DNA from: Mucilaginibacter rivuli
GTDB lineage: Bacteria > Bacteroidota > Bacteroidia > Sphingobacteriales > Sphingobacteriaceae
Length of the DNA stretch: 64,000 nt
Reading direction: 5' to 3'
Assembly (NCBI RefSeq): GCF_019391655.1
Contig: NZ_JAHXPQ010000007.1
Span: 62,001-126,000, forward strand
Part shown: positions 38,106-48,518 of the stretch, in pieces
How positions within the stretch are numbered: position 1 is the stretch's first letter
Layout: each line of letters opens with the position of its first letter
Position numbers and translations under genes: made by a program
The notes under the pieces: model-generated
Databases searched by the model: none
What the model was told of the DNA's origin: nothing
What the model saw: only the letters and a program-made list of their open reading frames with translations

Positions 38106-38946
38106 GAAACCAATTTGGCGTAAGGTTTTTATAGGATTGGGCTGGTTGACAACCCTAAGTGGCGTTATTGTGCTGATGAGTTTCATCAACATAAAAAAAG
38201 CCGAAGTGGTTTGTAAAGACATTAAGATATACATACCCGGCAGCCAGTATTTTATCGATAAGGAGGAAGTAGATAATATTCTGGGTGTACAAAGCGATGG
38301 CTTGATAGGCCGTAAAGTAGATAATATCAATATCCATTTGCTGGAAACCAAGTTGAAGGCTAACCCCTTTATTGAGTTTGCTAAGGTATATGTAGATATG
38401 GATGGTGTAATTATGGTCGAGATCAGTCAGCGCCAGCCCATTTTAAGGGTAGTTAACCGGTTCGATCAGGATTATTATATTGATCAGCATGGGTTAAAAA
38501 TACCGCTATCGCCAAACTTTACCGCGAAGGTTTTGGTGGCAAATGGATTTGTGGATGAGTTGTTTGCAAATCGTGTAGATTCATTACATACTGATATTGC
38601 TAAGCAACTGTTCAAAACCGCAGATTTTATCCGTCGCGATTCTTTATGGAACGCGCAGATCGTACAGGTATATGTAGATCAGAACCATGAGTTGGAGCTG
38701 ATACCGCGTGTAGGTAACCAAAGGATATTATTAGGTAATGCCGATTCGCTAAAGATAAAATTTGATAACCTGCTGGCTTTTTACAAACAGGCTTTGCCAA
38801 AAGTAGGGCAGGATACCTATAAAACAATAAACATAAAATACACCAACCAGATAGTTGGCGTAAAGAATACGATTTTAAAAACAGATTCGGCGGCTAAAGC
38901 CAAACCGGATAGCACCAAACAAGTAACAACACAATTACAACATTAA
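38098..38946 (+). CDS. ftsQ: FtsQ-like cell division protein
   Basis: 282 residues: short cytosolic tail, one transmembrane helix (about residues 11-30), a POTRA-like region and a beta domain in the periplasm, then a polar tail. The overall FtsQ/DivIB layout is clear, although sequence identity to proteobacterial FtsQ is low. The position between murC and ftsA supports the assignment. It bridges cytosolic and periplasmic division proteins in FtsQLB. Confidence 0.85.
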   Translation: MFKKPIWRKVFIGLGWLTTLSGVIVLMSFINIKKAEVVCKDIKIYIPGSQYFIDKEEVDNILGVQSDGLIGRKVDNINIHLLETKLKANPFIEFAKVYVDMDGVIMVEISQRQPILRVVNRFDQDYYIDQHGLKIPLSPNFTAKVLVANGFVDELFANRVDSLHTDIAKQLFKTADFIRRDSLWNAQIVQVYVDQNHELELIPRVGNQRILLGNADSLKIKFDNLLAFYKQALPKVGQDTYKTINIKYTNQIVGVKNTILKTDSAAKAKPDSTKQVTTQLQH

Positions 38947-38958
38947 TAGATCATTGAT

Positions 38959-40299
38959 ATGGACAAGGGTTTTACAAACGAAAAAAGTTCGCCAATTGTA
39001 GTAGGATTAGATATCGGTACTACAAAAATTTGCGCTATTGTTGGCCGCAGGAGCAAAAATGGTAAAATTGAAGTGCTGGGTATCGGCAAGGCGGAATCCG
39101 CAGGGGTTACGCGTGGCATGGTATCAAACATCGATAAAACCGTGCAGGGCATTATTGCCGCGGTTGATATCGCCAGCGCGCAATCCAATGTCGAAATTAA
39201 GGTAGTTAATGTCGGCATCGCCGGTCAGCATATCAAAAGCCTGCAGCACCGTGGTTTAATTACCCGTCGCGACCTGGCTTCAGAAATATCCCGCAAGGAT
39301 ATTGAAAAGTTGATAGAAGACATGTACAACCTTGTAATGCCCCCGGGCGAAGAGATTATCCACGTATTACCGCAGGAATTTACTGTGGATAACGAACCTG
39401 GTGTAAAAGATCCTATCGGGATGGCAGGTGTTAGGCTCGAAGCGAATTTCCATATCATATCGGGCCAGGTAACTGCTATTAAAAATATTGTAAAGTGTGT
39501 TAACAAAGCAAGTTTGGAAAGCCAGGAACTAATATTAGAGCCTTTGGCCTCGTCGGAATCTGTGTTGAGCGATGAGGAAAAAGAAGCCGGTGTGGTGCTG
39601 GTTGATATAGGTGGCGGTACTACCGATGTGGCCATATTCCACGAAGGTATTATACGCCATACCTCGGTTATTCCGTTTGGCGGTAACAGCATTACCGAAG
39701 ATATCCGCGAAGGCTGCTCTGTAATGCGCAACATAGCCGAGCAATTGAAAACCCGTTTTGGCTCTGCTTTGGCCGATGAGAATAAAGACAATGAGATTGT
39801 TTGTGTACCGGGCTTACGTGGCCGCGAACCTAAAGAGATATCAGTTAAAAACCTTGCCTATGTAATACAGGCACGTATGGAAGAGATTGTAGAGCATGTG
39901 TACTATGAGATCAAATCATCCGGTTATGAAAAGAAACTGATTGGTGGTATTGTAATAACCGGTGGTGGCGCGCAAATGAAACACCTGCCACAATTGGTAG
40001 AGTATGTTACAGGTTTAGATTGCCGTGTAGGTTACCCTAACGAGCACCTGGCCAAAAACGAGGTATTACCAAAAGGTACTTACGAAGAGTTACAGAGCCC
40101 AACCTTTGCCACAGGTATTGGTTTGCTGATAAAGGGCATCCAGAAAATGGAAGATTCTGAGCAGCCTGTACATGTAGAAACCCGCATCGAAAAAGTAAAA
40201 TATACCGAAGAGAAAAAGTTTGGTTTGTTTGGTAAGATATTAGAGACAGGGAAAAAATTTATTAAGGACGATATCAAAGACGAGGACTTTTTAAAGTAA
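38959..40299 (+). CDS. ftsA: Cell division protein FtsA
   Basis: 446 residues of the actin/Hsp70 ATPase fold: GLDIGTTKICAIVG at the phosphate-1 loop, DIGGGTTDVAIF at phosphate 2 and VITGGGAQMKHLP at the adenosine site, with the SHS2 1C insert between. The C-terminus is a basic/amphipathic stretch (FGLFGKILETGKKFIKDDIKD), consistent with membrane attachment. It tethers FtsZ to the membrane. The gap after it holds DnaA-box-like sites. Confidence 0.97.
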   Translation: MDKGFTNEKSSPIVVGLDIGTTKICAIVGRRSKNGKIEVLGIGKAESAGVTRGMVSNIDKTVQGIIAAVDIASAQSNVEIKVVNVGIAGQHIKSLQHRGLITRRDLASEISRKDIEKLIEDMYNLVMPPGEEIIHVLPQEFTVDNEPGVKDPIGMAGVRLEANFHIISGQVTAIKNIVKCVNKASLESQELILEPLASSESVLSDEEKEAGVVLVDIGGGTTDVAIFHEGIIRHTSVIPFGGNSITEDIREGCSVMRNIAEQLKTRFGSALADENKDNEIVCVPGLRGREPKEISVKNLAYVIQARMEEIVEHVYYEIKSSGYEKKLIGGIVITGGGAQMKHLPQLVEYVTGLDCRVGYPNEHLAKNEVLPKGTYEELQSPTFATGIGLLIKGIQKMEDSEQPVHVETRIEKVKYTEEKKFGLFGKILETGKKFIKDDIKDEDFLK

Positions 40300-40312
40300 T
40301 TTTCAACAAAAA

Positions 40313-40364
40313 GCGACTTTTCCACATTATCAACGTTTGTGGATAAACTGTGTGGAAAAACGCT
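40313..40364. promoter_or_regulatory. Cluster of four DnaA-box-like 9-mers between ftsA and ftsZ
   Basis: Within 42 bases lie TTTTCCACA (40318), TTATCAACG (40327), a perfect reverse DnaA box TGTGGATAA (40338) and TGTGGAAAA (40351), two facing right and two facing left. The outer arms also pair, so the stretch is an imperfect palindrome (AAGCG...CGCTT). It could be a DnaA-responsive operator for ftsZ or a large hairpin. Confidence 0.55.
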
Positions 40365-40425
40365 TATTATTACATGAGTTAAAGTCTGATCTATCGTCAT
40401 TCACATATAACTGAACACAAGGATT

Positions 40426-42042
40426 ATGCAGTTTGAGATGTTAAAAGAAAAGTCGTCCATCATCAAAGTTATTGGTGTTGGCGGCGGTGGTGGCAACGCT
40501 GTTAACCACATGTACAAGGCCGGCATTACAGGTGTCGATTTTATTATCTGTAATACTGATGCCCAGGCATTAGAGTTAAGCCCTATACCTAACAAGGTAC
40601 AACTAGGTGCAAGTTTAACCGAAGGAATGGGCGCAGGCTCAATCCCCGAAGTAGGTAAAAACTCAGCTATCGAAAACATAGATGATATTAAGCAAATGTT
40701 GGGTGTTAACACCAAAATGCTTTTCATCACTGCGGGTATGGGTGGCGGTACAGGTACAGGCGCAAGCCCTATCATTGCCAAAGCCGCACGCGAGTTGGAT
40801 ATACTTACTGTTGGTATCATTACTACACCGTTCTCTTTTGAAGGCAAGCGTCGTAAAATGCAGGCCGAAGAAGGTTTGGAAGAGTTTAAAAAATATGTCG
40901 ATTCGTTTCTTGTTATCTCAAACGACAGGTTACGCGAGATATTTGGCAACCTAACCTTAGGCTCGGCATTCGCGCAGGCCGATGATATTTTAACAACTGC
41001 CGCCAAAGGCATTGCCGAGATCATTACCTTGCCGGGATACATTAACGTTGATTTTAAGGATGTGCGCACTGTTATGAAAGACAGCGGCGTAGCCATAATG
41101 GGCAGCAGTGCTGCCGAAGGTGATAACCGCGCCCTTAAAGCTGTTGAAGGTGCTTTATCATCACCACTGTTAAAAGATAACGAAATTGAAGGTGCACGCT
41201 ACATCCTGTTAAATATTACCTCGGGTTCAAAAGAGGTAACTATGGATGAGGTGAGCATTATTACCGATTATATACAATCAGAAGCAGGTTTGGCTGCCGA
41301 CCTGATCTGGGGTAATTGCCGCGACGAGGCTTTGGGCGAGAAGATATCTGTAACCATTATAGCTACAGGTTTCCAAACCAAAGATGAGCGTGAGCGCGAG
41401 CAAAGTACCAAAAAGATCATCAATATGCTTGAGCCGGAGAAACCTTTGGTTCGCCCTGTAGTTAACGAGTTTATCACCATTCCTAAAAAGGAAGAAGAGG
41501 AGCAAACTACAGGTATTTACATGAAAGGCGCTAAAGAAGAGCAACCACAAACAGGCCTGTTTGATTTGTTTGCACCAAAAAGCGAAGAGCCTGCACCTGC
41601 ACCGGTAATAAAGTACGCTTTCGGAATGGAAGATGCTACCGAAGAACTGGAATCATCAGAGCTACCTGAAATGACTTTCAAGCTTTCTGAGCCTGAAGTA
41701 GTTTTCGAGCCAATGGTTGAAGCATATGTTGAACCCGTAATTGAACCGGAACCGGAGCCAATTGTTGGTGCCGATGATAACAAAACCGACGAATCGATCG
41801 AGGAACAATTACGTAAATCCCGTGAGCGTATCATGCGATTGAAGGACCTGAGCATGAAACTGCGTAACGGAAGCATCCAGGAGTTGGAGAATGTACCAGC
41901 GTATAAACGTAAAGAAATAGCTTTACAGGAAACACCATCATCATCAGAAAGCCAGATATCCCGCTTCAGCTTACTAACGGATGATGAAGGTAAAACCGAG
42001 ATCAGGAACAACAACTCTTTCCTGCATGATAATGTTGACTGA
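40426..42042 (+). CDS. ftsZ: Cell division protein FtsZ with long C-terminal linker
   Basis: 538 residues. The tubulin-like GTPase domain spans about residues 12-325 with the signature GGGTGTGAS at 106-114 and the GVGGGGGNAVNHM N-terminal loop. The next roughly 190 residues are an acidic Glu/Pro-rich linker containing a basic helix-like piece (QLRKSRERIMRLKDLSMKLR). The last residues, IRNNNSFLHDNVD, form the C-terminal peptide expected to bind FtsA. The long linker is typical of Bacteroidota. A terminator follows, closing the dcw operon. Confidence 0.97.
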   Translation: MQFEMLKEKSSIIKVIGVGGGGGNAVNHMYKAGITGVDFIICNTDAQALELSPIPNKVQLGASLTEGMGAGSIPEVGKNSAIENIDDIKQMLGVNTKMLFITAGMGGGTGTGASPIIAKAARELDILTVGIITTPFSFEGKRRKMQAEEGLEEFKKYVDSFLVISNDRLREIFGNLTLGSAFAQADDILTTAAKGIAEIITLPGYINVDFKDVRTVMKDSGVAIMGSSAAEGDNRALKAVEGALSSPLLKDNEIEGARYILLNITSGSKEVTMDEVSIITDYIQSEAGLAADLIWGNCRDEALGEKISVTIIATGFQTKDEREREQSTKKIINMLEPEKPLVRPVVNEFITIPKKEEEEQTTGIYMKGAKEEQPQTGLFDLFAPKSEEPAPAPVIKYAFGMEDATEELESSELPEMTFKLSEPEVVFEPMVEAYVEPVIEPEPEPIVGADDNKTDESIEEQLRKSRERIMRLKDLSMKLRNGSIQELENVPAYKRKEIALQETPSSSESQISRFSLLTDDEGKTEIRNNNSFLHDNVD

Positions 42043-42061
42043 GTTATAAAACATTTAGCCC

Positions 42062-42092
42062 AACCCTTTGTAGTAATACAAGGGGTTTTTTG
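42062..42092 (+). terminator. Terminator after ftsZ
   Basis: AACCCTTTGTA / TACAAGGGGTT stem with a four-base loop and a run of T, 20 bases past the ftsZ stop. Confidence 0.8.
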
Positions 42093-42118
42093 TTATAAGC
42101 TATCATAATAAGTTATAG

Positions 42119-42152
42119 TTGTTGTAAATCCTCTCGTTAAGCTTTATCTTTG
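42119..42152 (+). promoter_or_regulatory. Promoter of the alpha-oxoamine synthase gene
   Basis: TTGTTG at 42119-42124 and TATCTTTG at 42145-42152 are about 20 bases apart, a good Bacteroidota -33/-7 pair. It starts a new transcription unit after the ftsZ terminator. Confidence 0.65.
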
Positions 42153-42183
42153 AAGCTATTGCCACAATAAAAATTTGTAAGTT

Positions 42184-43425
42184 TTGGATCTGTTTAAAAA
42201 AATATCAAAGAACATGGGCCCCCTGGGCCAGCACCAAAAATGGGCACATGGTTACTTTTCATTCCCGAGGTTAGAAGGTGATATAGCTGCACACATGCAG
42301 TTTATGGGTAAAGAACACTTAGTTTGGAGTTTGAATAATTACCTGGGCCTGGCCAACCATCCCGAAGTGCGCGAAGCAGATGCAAAAGGCGCGGCCGATT
42401 ACGGTATGGCTTACCCTATGGGTGCCCGCATGATGTCGGGTAACTCAGTTCACCACGAATCGTTAGAGCGTAAGCTGGCCGATTTTGTGGGTAAAGAAGA
42501 TGCTTTTTTATTGAATTACGGTTACCAGGGTATGGTATCTATCATTGATACTTTGGTTGACAGGAACGATGTGGTTATTTACGATGCCGAGTCGCATGCC
42601 TGTATTGTTGATGGTGTTCGCCTGCATATGGGTAAGCGCTTTGTATATAAACATAACGACCTTGAAAGCTGCGAAAAGCAATTGGAGCGTGCTACTAAAA
42701 TGGTTGCCGAAACCGGCGGCGGTATATTACTGATAACCGAAGGCGTATTTGGTATGTCGGGTGCTATGGGTAAATTGAAAGACATTATCGCGCTAAAAGA
42801 TAAATACGATTTCCGTTTACTGATTGACGATGCGCATGGTTTTGGTACCATGGGTAAAACAGGTGCCGGTACGCACGAGCACCAGGATTGTATAGATGGT
42901 GTGGATATATACTTCGGTACCTTCGCTAAATCAATGGCAGGCATAGGGGCTTTCGTAGCGTCAACCGAAGAGATTACCAATTACCTGCGCTATAATATGC
43001 GCTCGCAAACATTTGCAAAGGCTTTGCCTATGCCAATGGTAATGGGTTTACACAAGCGTTTAGAGTTGCTGCAATCCAGTCCTCAACTTCGCGAGAAGCT
43101 GTGGTCAATCTCAAAAGCATTGCAAACCGGCTTACAAAAACATGGCTTTGATACAGGTGTAACTGATACCATGGTAACCCCTGTGTTTTTAAAAGGCGAC
43201 CTGAACGAGGCCACCGCCCTGACAATGGACCTGCGTAAAAATTATGGGATCTTCTGTTCGATAGTGGTTTACCCGGTTATCCCGAAAGGTTTGATACAAC
43301 TTCGCTTGATCCCAACGGCGGTACATACCCTGGAAGATGTAGAACGTACCCTAACTGCCTTTACCGAAGTAGGGGAGAAACTTAAGTCGGGTTACTACCG
43401 CGAACAAAAAGTAGCGCTTGCTTAA
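42184..43425 (+). CDS. Alpha-oxoamine synthase family PLP enzyme (probable serine palmitoyltransferase-like)
   Basis: 413 residues of fold-type I PLP enzyme. DDAHGFGTMG provides the cofactor-binding Asp, and GTFAKSMAGIGAF the Schiff-base lysine. The family condenses an amino acid with an acyl-CoA (SPT, KBL, BioF, HemA, cysteate acyltransferase). Because Sphingobacteriaceae make sphingolipids and some make sulfonolipids, SPT or a cysteate acyltransferase is more likely than KBL; this is inference. The start at TTG 42184 is preferred because it keeps the amphipathic N-terminal helix; the first ATG is at 42214. Confidence 0.8.
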   Translation: MDLFKKISKNMGPLGQHQKWAHGYFSFPRLEGDIAAHMQFMGKEHLVWSLNNYLGLANHPEVREADAKGAADYGMAYPMGARMMSGNSVHHESLERKLADFVGKEDAFLLNYGYQGMVSIIDTLVDRNDVVIYDAESHACIVDGVRLHMGKRFVYKHNDLESCEKQLERATKMVAETGGGILLITEGVFGMSGAMGKLKDIIALKDKYDFRLLIDDAHGFGTMGKTGAGTHEHQDCIDGVDIYFGTFAKSMAGIGAFVASTEEITNYLRYNMRSQTFAKALPMPMVMGLHKRLELLQSSPQLREKLWSISKALQTGLQKHGFDTGVTDTMVTPVFLKGDLNEATALTMDLRKNYGIFCSIVVYPVIPKGLIQLRLIPTAVHTLEDVERTLTAFTEVGEKLKSGYYREQKVALA

Positions 43426-43450
43426 TTAGTATAAGCATGTTTAAACATAC

Positions 43451-43476
43451 AGTCCCGTTTGGCGGGACTTTTTTAT
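43451..43476 (+). terminator. Terminator after the oxoamine synthase gene
   Basis: AGTCCCG / CGGGACT with a five-base loop and a T-run, 25 bases past the stop. Confidence 0.85.
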
Positions 43477-43800
43477 TGCTATATGTTTTATGTATTTAAT
43501 AAGTTGTGTTTTGTTGGTATTAAATCCGATTTATTGTATTTAATACAATCTTATTTTTTAATTTTGTTAAATATATCAAATGTGTTTTAGTCATTTTTAT
43601 GTTATATTTCAGTATTGATTGATATGATATTTTATGAAATGTTTAATAATTAATTAATAATATATTTTTTAATGTGAAAACTCTATAAAATGTGGAAAAA
43701 AACCCATCTAAAGGCACTATTTTATGTTATAAATGCTTTTAATTCACAAAAAAACATTTTACATTAGCTTCAGTTTAAAACAATTTTAACCTCATATTAA
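43477..43800. promoter_or_regulatory. Very AT-rich leader ahead of the H1-like gene
   Basis: About 320 bases without a gene, strongly AT-rich (long TATTTAAT, TTAATTAATTAATAA and ATATATTTTT runs). A promoter candidate sits at its end: TTTT at 43737 and TACATTAG at 43760-43767, spaced about 19-20 bases. Such curved or AT-rich upstream DNA often marks a highly expressed gene. Confidence 0.5.
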
Positions 43801-43815
43801 AAGGAGTAACTAACA

Positions 43816-43992
43816 ATGGAAAAATTTACAGAAGTAAAAAACCTGATCGCGTCATTAGAAGGTGATGCTGACAAATTCTACAACAAAGGAAACAGCGCAG
43901 CCGGAACACGTGTTCGTAAAGGCATGCAAGATCTGAAAAACTTAGCACAAGCAATCCGCTTAGAAGTTCAGAACTCAAAAAACGCTAAATAA
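43816..43992 (+). CDS. Histone H1-like (Hc1-type) small nucleoid protein
   Basis: 58 residues: MEKFTEVKNLIASLEGDADKF then YNKGNSAAGTRVRKGMQDL and a KNLAQAIRLEVQ helix. This two-helix, Lys/Arg-rich pattern is that of the short Bacteroidota proteins assigned to the histone H1-like/Hc1 family. It is thought to bind DNA without sequence preference. An unusually good Shine-Dalgarno (AAGGAG at 43801, ten bases before the ATG), a 320-base AT-rich leader and a strong terminator suggest very high expression from a monocistronic unit. Confidence 0.8.
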   Translation: MEKFTEVKNLIASLEGDADKFYNKGNSAAGTRVRKGMQDLKNLAQAIRLEVQNSKNAK

Positions 43993-44015
43993 TAAGAAAG
44001 AAATTTTTTATGATG

Positions 44016-44045
44016 AAAAACCCGGCCTAAGCCGGGTTTTTTTTA
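44016..44045. terminator. Bidirectional terminator between the H1-like gene and dapA
   Basis: AAAAACCCGGC / GCCGGGTTTTT with a short loop, flanked by T-run on the right and A-run on the left. It serves both converging genes; the dapA stop lies within it. Confidence 0.9.
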
Positions 44046-44924
44046 TTTTATAAGGTGCTGTAATTCAGCAGATATTTTGGCAGCAGTGGCACTGCTTACT
44101 TTGGTAAGGGGCAAGCGTACATGGTCGGCGCAAACGCCCAACTCTTTCATGGCTTGTTTAACACCGGCAGGGTTGCCTTCGGCAAACATCAGGCGGGTAA
44201 ACTCTATCATGCTGTAATGTAACGGGCGGGCGCTTTCGTAATCGCCTTTAAGGCATAAACGCACCATATCCGATATCTCTTTAGGTATTGCGTTACCGAT
44301 AACCGATATCACACCGGCGCAACCCATAGCTATCATAGGTAAAGTAACCGGGTCGTCGCCTGAAATGAAAAGGAAATTCTTCGGTTTATCCTTCATGATA
44401 TAGTTGAACTGGTCAAAACTACCCGAAGCTTCTTTAGTGGCAATGATGTTCTTAAAATCATTAGCCAAACGGATAGTGGTTTCGGCGCTTACCATACTGC
44501 CGGTACGGCCCGGTACATTATATAAAATGACAGGCAATGGCGCGTTTTCGGCAATGGCCTTATAATGCTGGTAAATACCCTCCTGTGTGGGTTTGTTATA
44601 ATACGGACTAACCGATAAAATAGCATCATAACCTGCGGTGTCAAATTCTTCCATGCTTTTCAGCACTTCGTAAGTGTTGTTGCCGCCAATGCCGGCTACC
44701 AGGGGTACACGGCCATTGTTAAATTTAGCGGTATTGCTCCAAACATCCTTCTTCTCCTGCTTGCTCAGTGTAGCGCTCTCACCGGTTGTTCCTAAGATCA
44801 CCAGGTACTCAACTCCGCCTCCAATAATATGGTTAACTACTGTCTCGAGGCCACTAAAATCAACTGCTCCGTCTGCCTGAAATGGAGTTACCATGGCAAC
44901 CCCTGTTCCGTAAAATTTATTCAT
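44043..44924 (-). CDS. dapA: 4-hydroxy-tetrahydrodipicolinate synthase
   Basis: 293 residues of the class I aldolase (DHDPS/NAL) family: GTGVAMVTPF at the N-terminus, GTTGESATL, the catalytic-type tyrosine in VILYNVPGRTG and the Schiff-base lysine in IIATKEASGSFD. It condenses pyruvate with aspartate semialdehyde at the entry to the lysine/meso-DAP pathway, supplying the residue MurE adds. A TATCTTAG -7-like element lies at 44943-44950 on the minus strand. Confidence 0.95.
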   Translation of the reverse strand: MNKFYGTGVAMVTPFQADGAVDFSGLETVVNHIIGGGVEYLVILGTTGESATLSKQEKKDVWSNTAKFNNGRVPLVAGIGGNNTYEVLKSMEEFDTAGYDAILSVSPYYNKPTQEGIYQHYKAIAENAPLPVILYNVPGRTGSMVSAETTIRLANDFKNIIATKEASGSFDQFNYIMKDKPKNFLFISGDDPVTLPMIAMGCAGVISVIGNAIPKEISDMVRLCLKGDYESARPLHYSMIEFTRLMFAEGNPAGVKQAMKELGVCADHVRLPLTKVSSATAAKISAELQHLIK

Positions 44925-45047
44925 TATTTGTTTTAAAGGGTGCTAAGATAATAAATAGACCGCTGATTTTTTATGATTTGATTTTAATGATGACGCAGAT
45001 TTGAATTTGAGCTGCTAAAAAATTCAATGTGATCATTTAAATCATCA

Positions 45048-47087
<2,040 letters not shown>

Positions 47088-47098
47088 CTAAATTTTTA

Positions 47099-47131
47099 AT
47101 GTGCAAATGTGCCGATATGCAAATGTGCGAT
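47099..47131. repeat. Intergenic repeat of the ATGTGCAAATGTGC word family
   Basis: ATGTGCAAATGTGCCGATATG and CAAATGTGCGATG upstream of ligA repeat the TGTGCAAATG unit seen at 14024, 55590 and 57394. Confidence 0.55.
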
Positions 47132-47173
47132 GTCCAACCCTTGGGTATTCTTGGGTATTTTCAAATAACATTT

Positions 47174-47353
47174 TTATCCAACCTGCTCCACTTTCTTATC
47201 AATTTCCATCTTCAAACAATCATAACACAAGCAATCCTCGTTATGCACTAAAGGCATAATGTTCGGCAGCTCGCTGCACCAGCAATTCTCGGTACAGCAA
47301 CCAAACTCAGTTCCGCAACGCGGACAAATCTTTTTTCGCTCGTTAGTATTCAT
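47174..47353 (-). CDS. Small cysteine-rich CWC protein
   Basis: 59 residues, too short for most ORF cut-offs. The pattern KICPRCGTEFGCC-x4-CWC followed by HNEDCLCYDCL gives nine cysteines arranged as CxxC-like pairs, matching the cysteine-rich CWC domain. It probably binds zinc. Function unknown; the family is widespread in bacteria and often found near unrelated housekeeping genes. It begins inside a TTGATTTATTGA-type repeat region. Confidence 0.75.
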   Translation of the reverse strand: MNTNERKKICPRCGTEFGCCTENCWCSELPNIMPLVHNEDCLCYDCLKMEIDKKVEQVG

Positions 47354-47425
47354 TCAATTTTTGATTTATTGAATAACTGATTTATTGATTTAAAAGAAAC
47401 AATCAACAAATCAAAAATCAATAAC
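47354..47425. repeat. Intergenic repeat of the TTGATTTATTGA word family
   Basis: TTTTTGATTTATTGAATAAC, then TGATTTATTGATTT and AATCAACAAATCAAAAATCA. It is the same words as at 7046 and 48262, again with both orientations present, so it can fold back. A CTCCTTGTTCTTTATTC string follows at 47467. Confidence 0.6.
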
Positions 47426-47579
47426 CCGATCATTTTAAAGCAGGGGGGATAAAGTAAGAATATTTCTCCTTGTTCTTTATTCTTTGCTCCTTCATCCCAG
47501 GCACCCTACAATATAGCAAAAAACAACCGCATCGCCAAAAATTTAACATATCTTAAACCTTTCACATGCGTATCTATCT

Positions 47580-47587
47580 TATATTTG
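47580..47587 (+). promoter_or_regulatory. -7 promoter element (TATATTTG)
   Basis: An exact TAnnTTTG match 18 bases before the ATG at 47606. Confidence 0.5.
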
Positions 47588-47605
47588 AAGCAACCATATC
47601 AGCTT

Positions 47606-48259
47606 ATGAAAACCTTACGCCCTACCTTACTTTTTGCTCTCCTACTCACATTCACCACTTTTTGCTTCGCGCAGAACAAATACCAGATCCGCCTCAAGGT
47701 ATCGCCCATAAAGGCCGAACTCAGATCAATAATTGTTAACCAGGATAGTACCTGCGATGTTTTTATCGGACTGGATCCCGACGGGATAGCACGTGTAGGT
47801 ACATCCCGACAAGGAACCATTGAATATTGGGGAACCAATGATGGTGCTCACCGCAAAAACAAAACGAAAACCCTCGCCGGGGTGCCCCAGGATTTTTATG
47901 ATAGTTTTGACGTGGATAAAACCGGAAAACTCAAATCATTCGGTAGGATGGTGGTCGATTATTACACAAGGTTCGACGGTTTTGATAACATAGGCAAAGT
48001 GAAATCGATTGACGGGGTGATCTTTAAATATTACGACCGCTTTGATGGCGACCCCAAACTCACCGGCCGGCTTAAATCTGTAGGCGATGACAAGATAACA
48101 TATTACAGCCAGTTCGATGGTTTTGATAATATCGGAAAGCTAAAAAGCATTGGCAATACCGTGATCACCTATTTCGACAGGTTTTCGGGCCGCGAATACC
48201 TGGGCAGGGTAAAATCAGTTAAAGGGACTACACCTACTTTGTACGTTACACAAGAATAA
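47606..48259 (+). CDS. Secreted protein with repeated Y-x-RFDG...GKxKSI units
   Basis: 217 residues from the ATG at 47606, with a signal peptide (about 1-22, ending FAQ). The C-terminal half is built from about five units of 23-25 residues with the core YY-x-x-FDGFDNIGKxKSIG: FDVDKTGKLKSFG, FDGFDNIGKVKSID, FDGDPKLTGRLKSVG, FDGFDNIGKLKSIG and FSGREYLGRVKSV. The units resemble WG-type or MORN-like beta repeats but match no family I can name with certainty. Probably periplasmic or on the surface. Function unknown. Confidence 0.7.
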   Translation: MKTLRPTLLFALLLTFTTFCFAQNKYQIRLKVSPIKAELRSIIVNQDSTCDVFIGLDPDGIARVGTSRQGTIEYWGTNDGAHRKNKTKTLAGVPQDFYDSFDVDKTGKLKSFGRMVVDYYTRFDGFDNIGKVKSIDGVIFKYYDRFDGDPKLTGRLKSVGDDKITYYSQFDGFDNIGKLKSIGNTVITYFDRFSGREYLGRVKSVKGTTPTLYVTQE

Positions 48260-48261
48260 TT

Positions 48262-48325
48262 ATTGGGTTATTGATGCGACTGACAATCAATCACTCAATA
48301 AATCAATCATTCAAAAATCAATTAT
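48262..48325. repeat. Intergenic repeat of the TTGATTTATTGA word family (reverse)
   Basis: TATTGGGTTATTGATG, then CAATCAATCACTCAATAAATC and AATCATTCAAAAATCAATTATT. Third copy of the family in the window, overlapping the end of the small regulator gene on the other strand. Confidence 0.55.
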
Positions 48326-48518
48326 TGTCCTCCAACTGGAACAACACTTCAACCGTACATTCAAACGCCGTAGCCATACGCAGGGCCAACACGGTAGAAG
48401 GGACAAACTTACCCGTCTCGATAGCGTTTACCGCTTGCCGCGATATGCCGATGTGGGTGGCCAGATCGGCCTGGGTCCAGTTCTTTTTGGCACGCTCAAC
48501 TTTTATGGTGTTTTTCAT
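48318..48518 (-). CDS. Small XRE-family helix-turn-helix regulator
   Basis: 66 residues, almost only a Cro/C1-type HTH: VERAKKNWTQADLATHIGISRQAVNAIE, then SLALA-like helices and a short acidic tail. The start overlaps the stop of the preceding membrane protein gene (ATGA), so the two are made together. Such HTH/membrane-protein pairs are common in Bacteroidota and Firmicutes; the small HTH usually regulates the pair. Confidence 0.9.
   Translation of the reverse strand: MKNTIKVERAKKNWTQADLATHIGISRQAVNAIETGKFVPSTVLALRMATAFECTVEVLFQLEDNN

Noticed and set aside
39225..39791. 188-codon minus-strand frame inside ftsA
   Set aside because: A shadow of conserved FtsA codons; no independent features.
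41517..42014. Long minus-strand Ser-rich frame inside ftsZ
   Set aside because: It is the shadow of the Glu/Pro-rich FtsZ linker in another frame; the plus-strand gene explains the sequence fully.
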